From positions 62,001 to 126,000 of the forward strand of contig NZ_ATYV01000010.1 in assembly GCF_000427865.1 (NCBI RefSeq): a stretch of 64,000 bases of DNA. The letters run 5' to 3'. Source of the stretch: Corynebacterium sputi DSM 45148 (GTDB taxonomy: Bacteria > Actinomycetota > Actinomycetes > Mycobacteriales > Mycobacteriaceae). The translations under genes and the position numbers were made by a program. Of the stretch, positions 46,396-55,867 are shown one piece after another (the stretch's first letter is position 1; every line of letters begins with the position of its first letter). The notes below the pieces were generated by a model, which was given only the letters and a program-made list of their open reading frames with translations, made no database searches and was not told where the DNA came from.

Positions 46396-47204
46396 GCCTC
46401 GTCCTGGAGCCAGTCCTCGTCACGCACTGCGGTGCCTTTGAGCGGCTCAGAGCTGACAAAGGCGGAGTACTTCTCTTCTTCTGCGACGGTAGCCAGGAGC
46501 CAGCCGGTCAACACACCGACGGTGGTGCGCCAGTGCGAGTTGGAGAAAGTGCCGAGTCCAAGCAGTCGGCGGCCGATGGGAGTCTCCGAGAAGGAACCTT
46601 GAGTGCACTTGTCCATCTCACGATAGGTAAGGGGGCCGGCCCAGTTCGCTCCGATATCCGCCGGTGAGCCGCGGTCGAGCCACTGGTCCTCACCCGGGGC
46701 AAGGATCAGGCCAGGGGCAGTGACCGAGCGTGCCGCGACGATCGGGGAGGGAGCCACATCGGCAGGGTAGACCGCAGCGACACCAGCGGTAGTCGACGGT
46801 CGCTGGGCTGCGACGAGAATCGCTGCGCCGGCGCCCATGCCGTGGCCGGCAACGCCGATGCGCTGCGGGTGGATCGAGATGTTCCCACCGCCCAAGCGGA
46901 CGCCGGCAAGGATCTGCATCGCGGACTCAAGGTCAGCGGCCAGACCACGGTGGTCGGCGACGAAACCGGTCTCGGTGGACGGGGCAGCTACCGCGAAACC
47001 CCAGGAAGCAAGGTGGCGCAACGTGCGGTGATAATTTTCGATCGGCTCACGCCAATCGTGCCCCCACGCAATGGCCGGGAGGTTCTTGCCCTTTTCCGGG
47101 GTGTAGACCTTGCCGGGAACACCCGCATGGGAAAGGTCGCCGACCAGCACCTGGTGCGGGCCGGGCTTGGAAACGGTCGCCATAAGCTTCTTGAGATTCG
47201 CCAC
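46380..47204 (-). CDS. Alpha/beta-hydrolase-fold protein lacking the nucleophile serine
   Basis: 274 residues from GTG 47204 (ATG 47183 is an alternative). The fold is that of dienelactone-hydrolase/acetylxylan-esterase-like proteins: PAIAWGHDW near the oxyanion strand, SWGFAVAAPSTETGF and the elbow IGVAGHGMGAGAAILVAAQ. The elbow should read GxSxG but here is GHGMG, so the catalytic Ser is Gly. A later acidic loop (LAPGEDQWLD) could hold the Asp. It may be non-catalytic or use another residue. It is divergent from glmS, and both appear leaderless. Confidence 0.75.
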   Translation of the reverse strand: MANLKKLMATVSKPGPHQVLVGDLSHAGVPGKVYTPEKGKNLPAIAWGHDWREPIENYHRTLRHLASWGFAVAAPSTETGFVADHRGLAADLESAMQILAGVRLGGGNISIHPQRIGVAGHGMGAGAAILVAAQRPSTTAGVAAVYPADVAPSPIVAARSVTAPGLILAPGEDQWLDRGSPADIGANWAGPLTYREMDKCTQGSFSETPIGRRLLGLGTFSNSHWRTTVGVLTGWLLATVAEEEKYSAFVSSEPLKGTAVRDEDWLQDEAYTVS

Positions 47205-47267
47205 TCTGCCAGCATATCGGTTGAGGCCGTGAGCCGGGTCCAGACACGGAATGTACTCTTATCCGCA
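47204..47267. promoter_or_regulatory. Divergent, probably leaderless promoters of the hydrolase and glmS
   Basis: On the minus strand TATGCT (47216-47211) ends 6 bases before GTG 47204. On the plus strand TACTCT (47254-47259) ends 7 bases before ATG 47267. Neither start has a Shine-Dalgarno sequence in the available space. Confidence 0.45.
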
Positions 47268-49141
47268 TGTGCGGAATTGTTGGATATGTGGGACGCCGTC
47301 CGGCGCTGGACATCGCTGTCGACGCGCTCCGGAGGATGGAGTACCGGGGTTATGACTCCGCCGGTATTGCTGTCCTGGACGGACATGGCGGCGTCAACGT
47401 CGAAAAGAAGGCGGGAAAACTTGCCAACCTGGAGAATCAGCTTGATGTAGTAGGTCGAGAGAAGTTCGAGGGTTCTACGTCTATCGGTCACACCCGATGG
47501 GCTACCCACGGACGCCCGACGGACAGCAACGCGCACCCGCACGTCTCATATGACGGCAAGGTCGCGATCGTCCACAACGGAATCATCGAAAACTTCGCTC
47601 CGCTGCGCGCGGAGCTTGAGGACGCTGGCGTGGAGCTGTCGTCCGAGACCGACTCAGAGGTCGCTTGCCACCTGCTGGCACGTGCCTACAACGGTGAAGA
47701 CGGTGCCGGTGTCGCCGGTGACTTCGAGGCTGCGGCGCTGTCCGTGCTCAACCGTCTTGAGGGTGCCTTCACCTTGCTCTTCACCCACGCGGATCACCCG
47801 GACAAGATCGTCGCTGCGCGTCGCTCGACCCCGCTGATCGTCGGCGTTGGTGCGGACGGCATGTACCTCGGTTCTGATGTTGCTGCGTTTATTGCTTACA
47901 CCAAGGAAGCAGTAGAGCTGGGCCAGGACAACGTCGTCATCATCACCCGCGACAACTACCGGGTCCTCAACTTCGATGGCTCTGAATCACAGGGTCGTCC
48001 CTTCACCATTGACTGGGACCTTGAGGCCGCAGAAAAGGGCGGCTACGAGTCGTTCATGATCAAGGAGATCCACGAGCAGCCCGGTGCCGTTCGTGACACC
48101 CTCGCGGGTCACTTCATCGACGGCCGTGTCGTTTTGGACGAGCAGCGGATGACCGACCAGGATCTGCGTGACATCGAGAAGGTCTTCGTGGTCGCCTGTG
48201 GCACCGCGTACCACTCGGGCCTGCTGGCGAAGTACGCCATCGAGCACTGGGTACGCATCCCCGTTGAGATCGAGGTGGCCTCCGAGTTCCGTTACCGCGA
48301 CCCGGTGCTGGACCGCAGCACACTGGTCGTGGCGATCTCCCAGTCCGGAGAGACCGCGGACACCCTTGAGGCCGTCCGGCACGCAAAGACTCAGGGCGCC
48401 CGCGTCCTGGCTGTCTGCAACACCAATGGTGCGCAGATTCCCCGTGAGTCCGACGCCGTGCTGTACACCCACGCCGGCCCGGAAATCGGCGTCGCTGCCA
48501 CCAAGTCCTTCCTGTCTCAGGTCGCCGCGAACTACATCGTGGGACTGGCTTTGGCCCAGGCTCGTGGCACCAAGTACCCGGACGAGATCGGCCGTGAGTA
48601 CGAGGACCTGGAGGCTATCCCGGAGAAGATCGAGCAGGTCCTCGCAATGAGCGACCAGTTCACCGCGATCGCCGAAGAGCTCGGTCCGATCCCGACCATG
48701 CTCTTCCTCGGCCGCCACGTTGGCTTCCCGGTCGCCCTAGAGGGCGCCCTGAAGCTCAAGGAGCTCGCTTACATCCACGCCGAGGGTTTCCCGGCCGGTG
48801 AGCTCAAGCACGGTCCGATCGCGCTGATCGAGGATGACCTGCCGGTCGTCGTCATCGTGCCGTCCCCGGGTGGTCGCCCGGTACTGCACTCGAAGATCGT
48901 CTCCAACATCCAGGAGATTCGAGCCCGCGGTGCTAAGACAATCGTCATCGCTGAGGAGGGCGACGAGGCAGTGAAGCCGTACGCCAACTACCTCATCGAG
49001 CTGCCGGCGACCTCGACTTTGCTGCAGCCGCTGCTGTCGACGATCCCGTTGCAGTTCCTCTCCGCCGACATTGCGCGCCTGTGCGGTACCGAGGACATCG
49101 ATAAGCCGCGTAACCTCGCGAAGTCCGTCACCGTGGAGTAG
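47267..49141 (+). CDS. glmS: Glutamine-fructose-6-phosphate aminotransferase
   Basis: 624 residues. It starts MCGIVGYVGRRPALD, where Cys2 becomes the N-terminal nucleophile of the glutaminase domain after Met removal; HTRWATHGRP and DSNAHPH follow. Two SIS sugar-isomerase domains (about 300-430 and 470-610) contain VACGTAYHSG and ISQSGETADT, and the end is KPRNLAKSVTVE. It makes glucosamine-6-phosphate from fructose-6-phosphate and glutamine, upstream of GlmM. No ribozyme-like element was seen in the very short 5' region. Confidence 0.97.
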   Translation: MCGIVGYVGRRPALDIAVDALRRMEYRGYDSAGIAVLDGHGGVNVEKKAGKLANLENQLDVVGREKFEGSTSIGHTRWATHGRPTDSNAHPHVSYDGKVAIVHNGIIENFAPLRAELEDAGVELSSETDSEVACHLLARAYNGEDGAGVAGDFEAAALSVLNRLEGAFTLLFTHADHPDKIVAARRSTPLIVGVGADGMYLGSDVAAFIAYTKEAVELGQDNVVIITRDNYRVLNFDGSESQGRPFTIDWDLEAAEKGGYESFMIKEIHEQPGAVRDTLAGHFIDGRVVLDEQRMTDQDLRDIEKVFVVACGTAYHSGLLAKYAIEHWVRIPVEIEVASEFRYRDPVLDRSTLVVAISQSGETADTLEAVRHAKTQGARVLAVCNTNGAQIPRESDAVLYTHAGPEIGVAATKSFLSQVAANYIVGLALAQARGTKYPDEIGREYEDLEAIPEKIEQVLAMSDQFTAIAEELGPIPTMLFLGRHVGFPVALEGALKLKELAYIHAEGFPAGELKHGPIALIEDDLPVVVIVPSPGGRPVLHSKIVSNIQEIRARGAKTIVIAEEGDEAVKPYANYLIELPATSTLLQPLLSTIPLQFLSADIARLCGTEDIDKPRNLAKSVTVE

Positions 49142-49167
49142 CTGACAGGCACTTCATGGCACACCAT

Positions 49168-49201
49168 AAAAGCGCGGTCCGTATGTACGGACCGCGCTTT
49201 T
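49168..49201. terminator. Bidirectional terminator between glmS and the acyltransferase gene
   Basis: A perfect 16-bp inverted repeat (49168-49183 with 49186-49201) with A-run and T-run ends, lying between two convergent genes. Confidence 0.92.
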
Positions 49202-49224
49202 GTGGATAGAGGGACGTCGGGAAG

Positions 49225-51207
49225 CTAGTCCTTAGAGGTTTTTATCTCTCTATCGGCGGAAGAGACGGTGCGGTCTTTCGGTCCGTCACCCTGTGCGGGG
49301 AAGGCCTGTGCCACAGCATCGGCGAACCTGGCGGAGCGCTCCGCATTGCCAGTGGAGTTGTAGTGGATGAAGTCGGACTCGAGGAACCAATTGTCCTGCG
49401 CGTCCTTGGCCCACTCGAAGAGATAAAGGTTCGGGTTGTCGTCCATGGCTTCCCGCAGCGCATCATTGAACGGTTTCATGTTGTCGGTCGCCCACGGGCC
49501 GGTGCTGAGCCCGGACCAGGCAGTGGCCCAGAGGATTTGTTCGCCCTCCAGTACCTCGAGCATCGCGGCGACCCGGTCCGGGTGCGGGTAGCCGTGGCCG
49601 ACGGCCTCGTTGGCGGCATCGTTGACACCGGTGGCGATAACCCAGCAAGTACCGTCCGGCATGCCCTGGCTCATCAGCTCCGTCACCGACGCGACCGCAC
49701 TGGGATAGCTCTCCCAACCTTCTGCGGTGGCGCGGGCGCCGAACACGGAGGTGACCACGTCCTCGGCGCCGACCTCGAGGTAACGCAGGACTGCATTGTC
49801 GGAAGGATCCGGCAGCTGCGAATCCGCGAACATTCCGATCGAGGTGGAGTCGCCCACGTGCACCACTGTCGTGCAGGACGTTTCGGCGGGGCCCGCGTTC
49901 TGCTTCGCGTCAGCGAGAGCGTCCTTGTCGACGGCAGCGGCATCAATCTCCATCGTCTGGCCCTGGGCCACGAGCACGGTGTCTCCAGTGACTGTCCGGG
50001 GGATCGCCATCAGACTCACCGAGACCAGCACCACGGTGGCACCAGCCAGCACTGTGCGAGGGATACCCGGGCCAGGGAGTCGTTCACGACGGGCTGCTCT
50101 GGTCGAACGAACCCAGTTGCGGACCGGCTCGATGACACCGTGGTGACGGATCGGATCCTCCACCAAGGTCCAGGACAGTGCGGCCAAGAAGAAGGACAAC
50201 CCGATAACGACGAGGCTTCGCACAAGCGGATTCTCATTGAGCTGCTCGGGCAGGAACACGATGACCGGCAAATGCCAGAGATAGATGCCATAAGAACGCT
50301 CACCGATCCAGCGCATCGGAGCCACTTCGAGGACTCGGCCGATTACGGTGCCGCCGGTTGTGATGCCGTAGATGACTGCCATCGTCGTCAGTGACAGGAC
50401 CAGCAGACCACCACTGAACAGGAACGGTGAATGGTCCGGAAGAAGAACCATCAGGACGAGGATCACGGTGATGCCAACACCAGTGGAAATTTCTGCGACC
50501 CGGCGGGTCGGGGTTCCGGAAGAGGCCATCAGGGCGATCGCCAGGACAGCACCGAGCAGCAGGCCACCGGCGCGAGTGTCCGTGCCCTCGTAGATCCGGG
50601 TGGCGTCAGCATCGGTGATGGAAAGAACGTGCATCAGTCCGAAACTGGCCAGCGCCAGCAGCACCGTCATCGTGGCGATGACAACTCGAGCCCGAGCCAA
50701 CCGCCCGAATGCCAAGAACAGCACTGCCAGAACCAGCGGCCACACCAGATAGAACTGTTCCTCGATTGACAGCGACCACATGTGGTCAAGGGGGCCCAGG
50801 CCTGCGAACTGGTCGAAGTAGGACTTCTCTTGGAAGATCACGTACCAGTTGTTCACGTACAAGACGGAGCTGGCGGCCTCGCCGAGTCGACTGAGCATCT
50901 CACCCGGGCTGATCAGTGCGGTCACCAACAACACTGCAGCGACGGTGAGCAGCATCGCCGGGGCAAGCCTGCGGAAACGTCTTAACCAGAAAGTGCGCAG
51001 GTTGAAACTGCCGTGCTTCTGCTTTGCCCGCAGGAGATTGGTGCTGATCAAGTATCCGGAGAGGGTGAAGAACACCGCGACACCGAGGAGGCCACCGGGG
51101 ATCCACTCGGAGTTGAGGTGGTAGACCACCACTGCCATCACGGCGATGGTGCGGAGTCCGTCCAGGGCGGGGATGTAGGTGGTCCTGGAATCTACGGGTC
51201 TGGGCAT
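49225..51207 (-). CDS. OafA-type membrane acyltransferase with SGNH domain
   Basis: 660 residues from ATG 51207. The acyltransferase-3 domain covers about residues 1-380: IPALDGLRTIAVMAVVVYHL (catalytic-His region), LGVAVFFTLSGYLIS, LRRFRRLAPAML, HMWSLSIEEQFYLVWPL and GERSYGIYLWHLPV. A linker and an extra helix lead to a C-terminal extracytoplasmic SGNH hydrolase-like domain (VVHVGDSTSIGM, TGVNDAANEA, ESDFIHYN). It likely moves acyl groups onto envelope glycans or lipids. It is related to the interrupted copy at 34553-36472. The last ~20 residues are Asp/Lys/Ser-rich. Confidence 0.88.
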   Translation of the reverse strand: MPRPVDSRTTYIPALDGLRTIAVMAVVVYHLNSEWIPGGLLGVAVFFTLSGYLISTNLLRAKQKHGSFNLRTFWLRRFRRLAPAMLLTVAAVLLVTALISPGEMLSRLGEAASSVLYVNNWYVIFQEKSYFDQFAGLGPLDHMWSLSIEEQFYLVWPLVLAVLFLAFGRLARARVVIATMTVLLALASFGLMHVLSITDADATRIYEGTDTRAGGLLLGAVLAIALMASSGTPTRRVAEISTGVGITVILVLMVLLPDHSPFLFSGGLLVLSLTTMAVIYGITTGGTVIGRVLEVAPMRWIGERSYGIYLWHLPVIVFLPEQLNENPLVRSLVVIGLSFFLAALSWTLVEDPIRHHGVIEPVRNWVRSTRAARRERLPGPGIPRTVLAGATVVLVSVSLMAIPRTVTGDTVLVAQGQTMEIDAAAVDKDALADAKQNAGPAETSCTTVVHVGDSTSIGMFADSQLPDPSDNAVLRYLEVGAEDVVTSVFGARATAEGWESYPSAVASVTELMSQGMPDGTCWVIATGVNDAANEAVGHGYPHPDRVAAMLEVLEGEQILWATAWSGLSTGPWATDNMKPFNDALREAMDDNPNLYLFEWAKDAQDNWFLESDFIHYNSTGNAERSARFADAVAQAFPAQGDGPKDRTVSSADREIKTSKD

Positions 51208-51479
51208 CTGGCGGTTCTTTCGGATGATCTGCGCGAAGGCAGTGTTGAGCGCAATCGACGGCGTCGCGCGAAACTGTCAGTGTTATCCCAGAGGAAAGGT
51301 TGCGCAAGCCGATCAAGAATGGGGTTAACGCTTTTGGGGGACACCAGAAATGGGAGAACAGATGCGTAACGACGCCCACCCAATACACAGGTGAGCACTT
51401 CCCGTCGAAAAGGAGTACTCTTCTCCGGCGGTGCATCAGGCGCCGACCGCATATGTGACTTATCTGAAGATGGAGAACG

Positions 51480-52751
51480 GTGAGCGACGACAACGCACGC
51501 ACGAATGACACGGGGACAACCACTACAGGTGCCCCGGAGCCGCAGAACCTGGAGGGTTCACGGCGCGATTCGGACGGCACCCCGTGGTTCGCAATCGTGG
51601 TCCTCGCGCTGGGCATCTTCACGATGACGACGCTGGAACAAATGCCAATCGGCGTGTTGACGTTGGTTTCTGATGACATGGGGATCAGCCGCGGGGCGGT
51701 CGGGCTCGGTGTCACGGTGCCGGGACTGCTCGCTGCGGTCGCCGCGATTCTGGCGCCGCGGGTGACCGCTCGGTTCGATCGTCGTGCGGTGCTTGGCTCT
51801 GCGTTGCTCATCGCGGCTCTGTCGTCGGTGCTCACAGCGATGTCGTGGAACACCGCGACGTACCTGGGCTCGCGCATCCTGGTTGGCCTTGCGATCGGTA
51901 TCTTCTGGTCGCTGCTCGGCGCCACCGTCGTGCGAATCGCCTCTAAAGACCAGTTGTCCCGCGCGTTGACCATCGCGTTTTCCGGCAGCGCTGGTGCGGT
52001 GGTCCTTGGCGTGCCGCTGTCTACCTTCTTGGGGTCGGCATTGGGCTGGCAGGGCTCCTTCTATGCCGGTGGTGCGTTCGCTGCAGTCATTGGCGTCGCG
52101 GTGTTGCTGACGGTGCCGAAGGTCTACAGCGAACCGTGGACCGGCTTTGGGGACTTCGGTAAGGCCTGGCGACTGCCGGGCGTGCGGTACGGCGTGATCT
52201 TCACGTTCCTTATGGTCACCGCACACTTCACGGCGTACACCTATGCCTCGCCGCTGCTGCAGGATCTCGGTGGGGTGTCGGTTGAAGGAGTGGGCGTCAT
52301 GCTCCTGGTCTTCGGCGCGGCAGGTCTGCTCGGCAACTTCCTGTCCGGTCCGATCATGAAGCGGAATATGTCCGTGGCTGTCACCCTGCTGCCACTTGGC
52401 TTGCTGCTCGGTATGGCAGGTCTGGCGCTGGTGGTCACGAACTCGACGTCGGCGCTGCTTGTCATGATCGGGTGGGGACTGTTCGGCGGTGCCATCTCTG
52501 TGGTGTCGCAGGCGTGGGTGCTGGAATCGGCGGGCACGCTCATGGAACCGGCCGCAGGTCTGGCCTCCTCTGCATTCAATATCGGTATCGCGCTTGGTGC
52601 TGGCGCCGGTGGACTTGCGCAGGCAGGCATTGGAGGATTCCCAGGTGTTCTCGGTGAGGGTGGGTCGGAAGCGATCCTCCTGACCGCTGTGGCAGGTATG
52701 TCGATCGCGCTTGTCGTCGCGATCGTCGGTCGTCGCGCCACAGATAAGTAA
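51480..52751 (+). CDS. MFS transporter, DHA1 drug/sugar efflux type
   Basis: 423 residues from GTG 51480 with GGAG 4-5 bases upstream. Twelve membrane helices after a ~35-residue hydrophilic N-terminus. Typical features are the RFDRRAVLG loop (motif A-like, between helices 2 and 3) and SAFNIGIALGAGAGG in helix 11. It resembles AraJ/YdhP-type exporters. The substrate is not predictable. It is followed 11 bp later by nnr. Confidence 0.85.
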   Translation: MSDDNARTNDTGTTTTGAPEPQNLEGSRRDSDGTPWFAIVVLALGIFTMTTLEQMPIGVLTLVSDDMGISRGAVGLGVTVPGLLAAVAAILAPRVTARFDRRAVLGSALLIAALSSVLTAMSWNTATYLGSRILVGLAIGIFWSLLGATVVRIASKDQLSRALTIAFSGSAGAVVLGVPLSTFLGSALGWQGSFYAGGAFAAVIGVAVLLTVPKVYSEPWTGFGDFGKAWRLPGVRYGVIFTFLMVTAHFTAYTYASPLLQDLGGVSVEGVGVMLLVFGAAGLLGNFLSGPIMKRNMSVAVTLLPLGLLLGMAGLALVVTNSTSALLVMIGWGLFGGAISVVSQAWVLESAGTLMEPAAGLASSAFNIGIALGAGAGGLAQAGIGGFPGVLGEGGSEAILLTAVAGMSIALVVAIVGRRATDK

Positions 52752-52762
52752 CCTGGGCGGCC

Positions 52763-54253
52763 ATGGAGCCGCTCTATCTCGCAGACACGATAAGAAAAGC
52801 AGAACAGCCGCTTATCGACGCCCAATCCACTCCCGACGCCCTCATGCGGACCGCAGCCTCCTCAGTGGCTCGAAAGGCTCTGGAGCTGGTGACTCGGGAA
52901 TCGGCACGATTGGTGTTGCTGGTCGGGTCCGGTGGCAATGGCGGTGACGCCCTGTACGCCGGAGCGGACATCCTCAATGAGATGGAGGCGTGGTTCGTCG
53001 ACGCAGTGTTGTGCTCGGACCGAATCCACGAACCAGCACTAGAGGCCTTCCGCGAGGCCGGCGGCCGGGTCATCGCTCTGGATGAATTGTCGGACTACGC
53101 ACTGGCAATTGACGGGATCGTCGGGATTGGAGGCAGCGGTCCATTGCGTGGCGAGGCAGCCGACGCGGTGGCCTCACTATCCAAGGCTGGCGTTCCAGTC
53201 CTGGCCGTTGATGTTCCCTCAGGCATTGCGGCGGATACTGGCCTTGCGTCGGAACCCCACGTCGGCGCAGATCACACCATCACCTTCGGTGGCCTTCGGC
53301 GCGCGCATGGGTTGTCCGCACACTGTGGCGAAGTGACTCTCGTCGATATCGGTCTGGATGGACAGCCCTGCCTGGGTGAGATTCTCCGAGGCAGCGAGCA
53401 GGACACCGTCAGTCTCATCCGGGCACTGGAAGACCCCATTGAGGTTCCGCGATTGGAGCCGGACCCAGAGGACGACAAGTACACCGGGGGAGTGGTGTCG
53501 ATCTGCGCTGGCAGCGCAACGTACCCGGGAGCCGGAGTGCTCACCACCACCGCTGCGGTGCGGGCAACCAGTGCGATGGTTCGGTACATCGGGTCCTGCC
53601 GGGAAGAAGTGGTGCGGGCACTGCCGGAGGTCGTTGCCCATGACACGATCCAGGATTCTGGGCGCTGTCAGGCCTGGGTCGTGGGGCCAGGCAGAGGCAC
53701 GGACGCCGCCGCAGCCTCCGAGCTCCGCTACATCCTCTCCAAACCCGAGCCGGTGCTCATTGACGCCGACGGACTGACCCTCCTGGCGAACCACCCAGAT
53801 CTCGTAGAGAGCATCCGCAGCAGGGAAGGCGCCACGATCCTCACCCCTCACAAGGGTGAGTTCGCCAGAATCGCCGCAGCGCTGGCACTGGACCTCACCG
53901 CAGATCCCATCACCGACACTCGTGCAATGGCTGCGGACCTCGGTGCCATCGTTTTACTCAAGGGCCGCTCCACCGTCATCACCACGCCCGAAGGAACAAC
54001 AACCGTCGTCGACGCGGGCTGTTCCTGGGCGGCAACGCCAGGTTCCGGAGATGTGCTCAGTGGTCTGGCGGGGGCGTGGGTGGCGAGGATGGGGACGTCG
54101 GGAAGCAAGTCCTTCGAAGCAGTTGTCCTTGCCACCGTCATCCACGCGACCGCCGCATACGTGGCGGCGCAGACCGAATACGGGCCAGCGCCGACCTCTG
54201 CCTCGCTGATCGCGGAGGCAATCCGACCCGCGACGGCGGCAGTGGCAGTATGA
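52763..54253 (+). CDS. nnr: Bifunctional NAD(P)H-hydrate epimerase / ADP-dependent dehydratase
   Basis: 496 residues. The N-terminal epimerase (YjeF_N-type) domain covers about residues 1-215 (LLVGSGGNGGDALYAGA, VDVPSGIAADTG). The C-terminal ribokinase-like dehydratase covers ~230-496 (GGVVSICAGSATYPGAGVLT, VVGPGRGTD, ILTPHKGEFARI, ATPGSGDVLSGLAGAW with the catalytic Asp). It repairs hydrated NADH/NADPH. It sits directly before alr as in mycobacteria, and its stop overlaps the alr start (ATGA). Confidence 0.94.
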   Translation: MEPLYLADTIRKAEQPLIDAQSTPDALMRTAASSVARKALELVTRESARLVLLVGSGGNGGDALYAGADILNEMEAWFVDAVLCSDRIHEPALEAFREAGGRVIALDELSDYALAIDGIVGIGGSGPLRGEAADAVASLSKAGVPVLAVDVPSGIAADTGLASEPHVGADHTITFGGLRRAHGLSAHCGEVTLVDIGLDGQPCLGEILRGSEQDTVSLIRALEDPIEVPRLEPDPEDDKYTGGVVSICAGSATYPGAGVLTTTAAVRATSAMVRYIGSCREEVVRALPEVVAHDTIQDSGRCQAWVVGPGRGTDAAAASELRYILSKPEPVLIDADGLTLLANHPDLVESIRSREGATILTPHKGEFARIAAALALDLTADPITDTRAMAADLGAIVLLKGRSTVITTPEGTTTVVDAGCSWAATPGSGDVLSGLAGAWVARMGTSGSKSFEAVVLATVIHATAAYVAAQTEYGPAPTSASLIAEAIRPATAAVAV

Positions 54254-55857
54254 ATCACATGTCACTTCCTGCCACTGTTCAACTAGCTGCGACCGTCGAT
54301 CTGTCGGCGATCCGGCATAACGTCCGTCGCATTCGGGAGATCTCGAATGCACCGCAGGTAATGGCCGTGGTGAAGGCGGACGGGTACAACCACGGCATGG
54401 TTGAAGTTGCCCGTGCAGCGCTGAGCGCAGGGGCAGATCAGCTTGGCGTGACCACCTTGGAGGAAGCCCTGACGCTGCGAGAGGCGGGTGTGGAAGCGCC
54501 GATCCTCGCGTGGCTGTGGACACCGGACCAAGACGTGGCCGCCGCCCTTGCTGCAGATATTGATCTCGGTGTAGCGACGCTCGACCACCTCGAGGCAGTT
54601 GTCGCCGCAGCGCAGGGCGGACGACCGCGGATCACAGTGAAAGTCGACACCGGTATGAGCAGGCAGGGCCTGAACTATGCCTCCGGTCAGTGGAGCCAAA
54701 CGCTTCCCGCGATCGTCGCGGCGCAGGAATCGGTCACCGTCACCGGCCTATTCACGCACTTCGCCAGTGCAGATGCAATCGGTGATCCGAGCATCGATAT
54801 GCAGGCTGAACGGTTCCGGTCTGCGATCACTGAGGCACGGGAGGCTGGCTTGGAGGTGCCCGTCAACCACGCCTCCAACTCCGCTGCCACTCTGACGCGA
54901 CCGGACCTCGCCTTTGACCTCGTCCGCCCAGGCATTGCCATCTATGGACTGGAGCCCATCCCTGGACTAGACCACGGATTGCGCCCGGCGATGACGCTGT
55001 CCGCAAGGGTTGTCTCGGTGAAGGACCTCCCCTCCGGAGAGGCCGTTAGTTACGGCCGCTCCTGGAGCGCGGATGAGGACACCCACGTTGCCGTGGTGCC
55101 CTTCGGTTACGCCGACGGTATGTCCCGCGCGCTGTCCGGTCGGTGCTCGGTATCCATCGGCAGACGGCGGTATGACCAGGTGGGGCGCGTGTGCATGGAC
55201 CAGTTTGTGGTTGAGGTTGATGAGCACGTTCATCCCGGTGATGAAGCGGTGATCTTCGGGAACGGACTCGATGGCGGCCCAACCGCGGACGAACTTGCTG
55301 AAACCCTCGGCACGATCAACTACGAGATTGTCACCATGCCCCACAACCGCGTGCACAGGAACTACGTGGACACTTTCCCTCCACACGGCATCCGTACCCT
55401 TATGACCGCCGATGACACCCGAGCCTTTGGTGCTGAACTGGGTGCCTCCCTCAGCGCTGGAGACCTAGTCATTCTCGACGGTCCACTTGGCGCAGGGAAG
55501 ACCACCCTTACCCAGGGCATTGCCGCTGGGATGAAGGTCCGTGGCCGCGTCACCTCCCCGACATTCACCATTGCCCGCGAGCACCGTCCGCTCGACCCCA
55601 CCGCGCCGGGCGCATGCCCGTTGGTTCACGTGGACCTGTACCGGCTTCTTGACGGGGTCGACTCCAACCCAGACGCCCTCCTTGACGCTCTTGAATCCGT
55701 CGACCTGGACACCGACTTGGAGTTCTGCGCCGTTGTCGCCGAATGGGGCGGCGGGCTGGCCGAACAACTCTCAGATTCGCACTTGTTGGTTAGTCTGGAC
55801 CGGTCGGCTGAGGATGACTCCCGTACCGTCACCTGGCGCCGCGTGCGTCTGGCGTAA
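54250..55857 (+). CDS. alr: Alanine racemase fused to TsaE (tRNA t6A ATPase)
   Basis: 535 residues from ATG 54250 (coupled to nnr; the longer frame is rejected). Residues 1-~380 are alanine racemase: PLP-lysine motif AVVKADGYNHGMVEVA (the usual GYGHG reads GYNHG), HFASAD, catalytic Tyr in FGYADGMSRAL and RVCMDQFVVEV. From ~385 comes TsaE with P-loop GPLGAGKT (Lys417) and SPTFTIARE, ending in EWGGGLAEQ. No stop separates the two, and the internal ATG 55402 lacks a ribosome-binding site, so a single bifunctional protein is expected: D-Ala supply for peptidoglycan and the ATPase for tRNA threonylcarbamoylation. Confidence 0.92.
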   Translation: MNHMSLPATVQLAATVDLSAIRHNVRRIREISNAPQVMAVVKADGYNHGMVEVARAALSAGADQLGVTTLEEALTLREAGVEAPILAWLWTPDQDVAAALAADIDLGVATLDHLEAVVAAAQGGRPRITVKVDTGMSRQGLNYASGQWSQTLPAIVAAQESVTVTGLFTHFASADAIGDPSIDMQAERFRSAITEAREAGLEVPVNHASNSAATLTRPDLAFDLVRPGIAIYGLEPIPGLDHGLRPAMTLSARVVSVKDLPSGEAVSYGRSWSADEDTHVAVVPFGYADGMSRALSGRCSVSIGRRRYDQVGRVCMDQFVVEVDEHVHPGDEAVIFGNGLDGGPTADELAETLGTINYEIVTMPHNRVHRNYVDTFPPHGIRTLMTADDTRAFGAELGASLSAGDLVILDGPLGAGKTTLTQGIAAGMKVRGRVTSPTFTIAREHRPLDPTAPGACPLVHVDLYRLLDGVDSNPDALLDALESVDLDTDLEFCAVVAEWGGGLAEQLSDSHLLVSLDRSAEDDSRTVTWRRVRLA

Positions 55858-55867
55858 GGTGTAGCCC

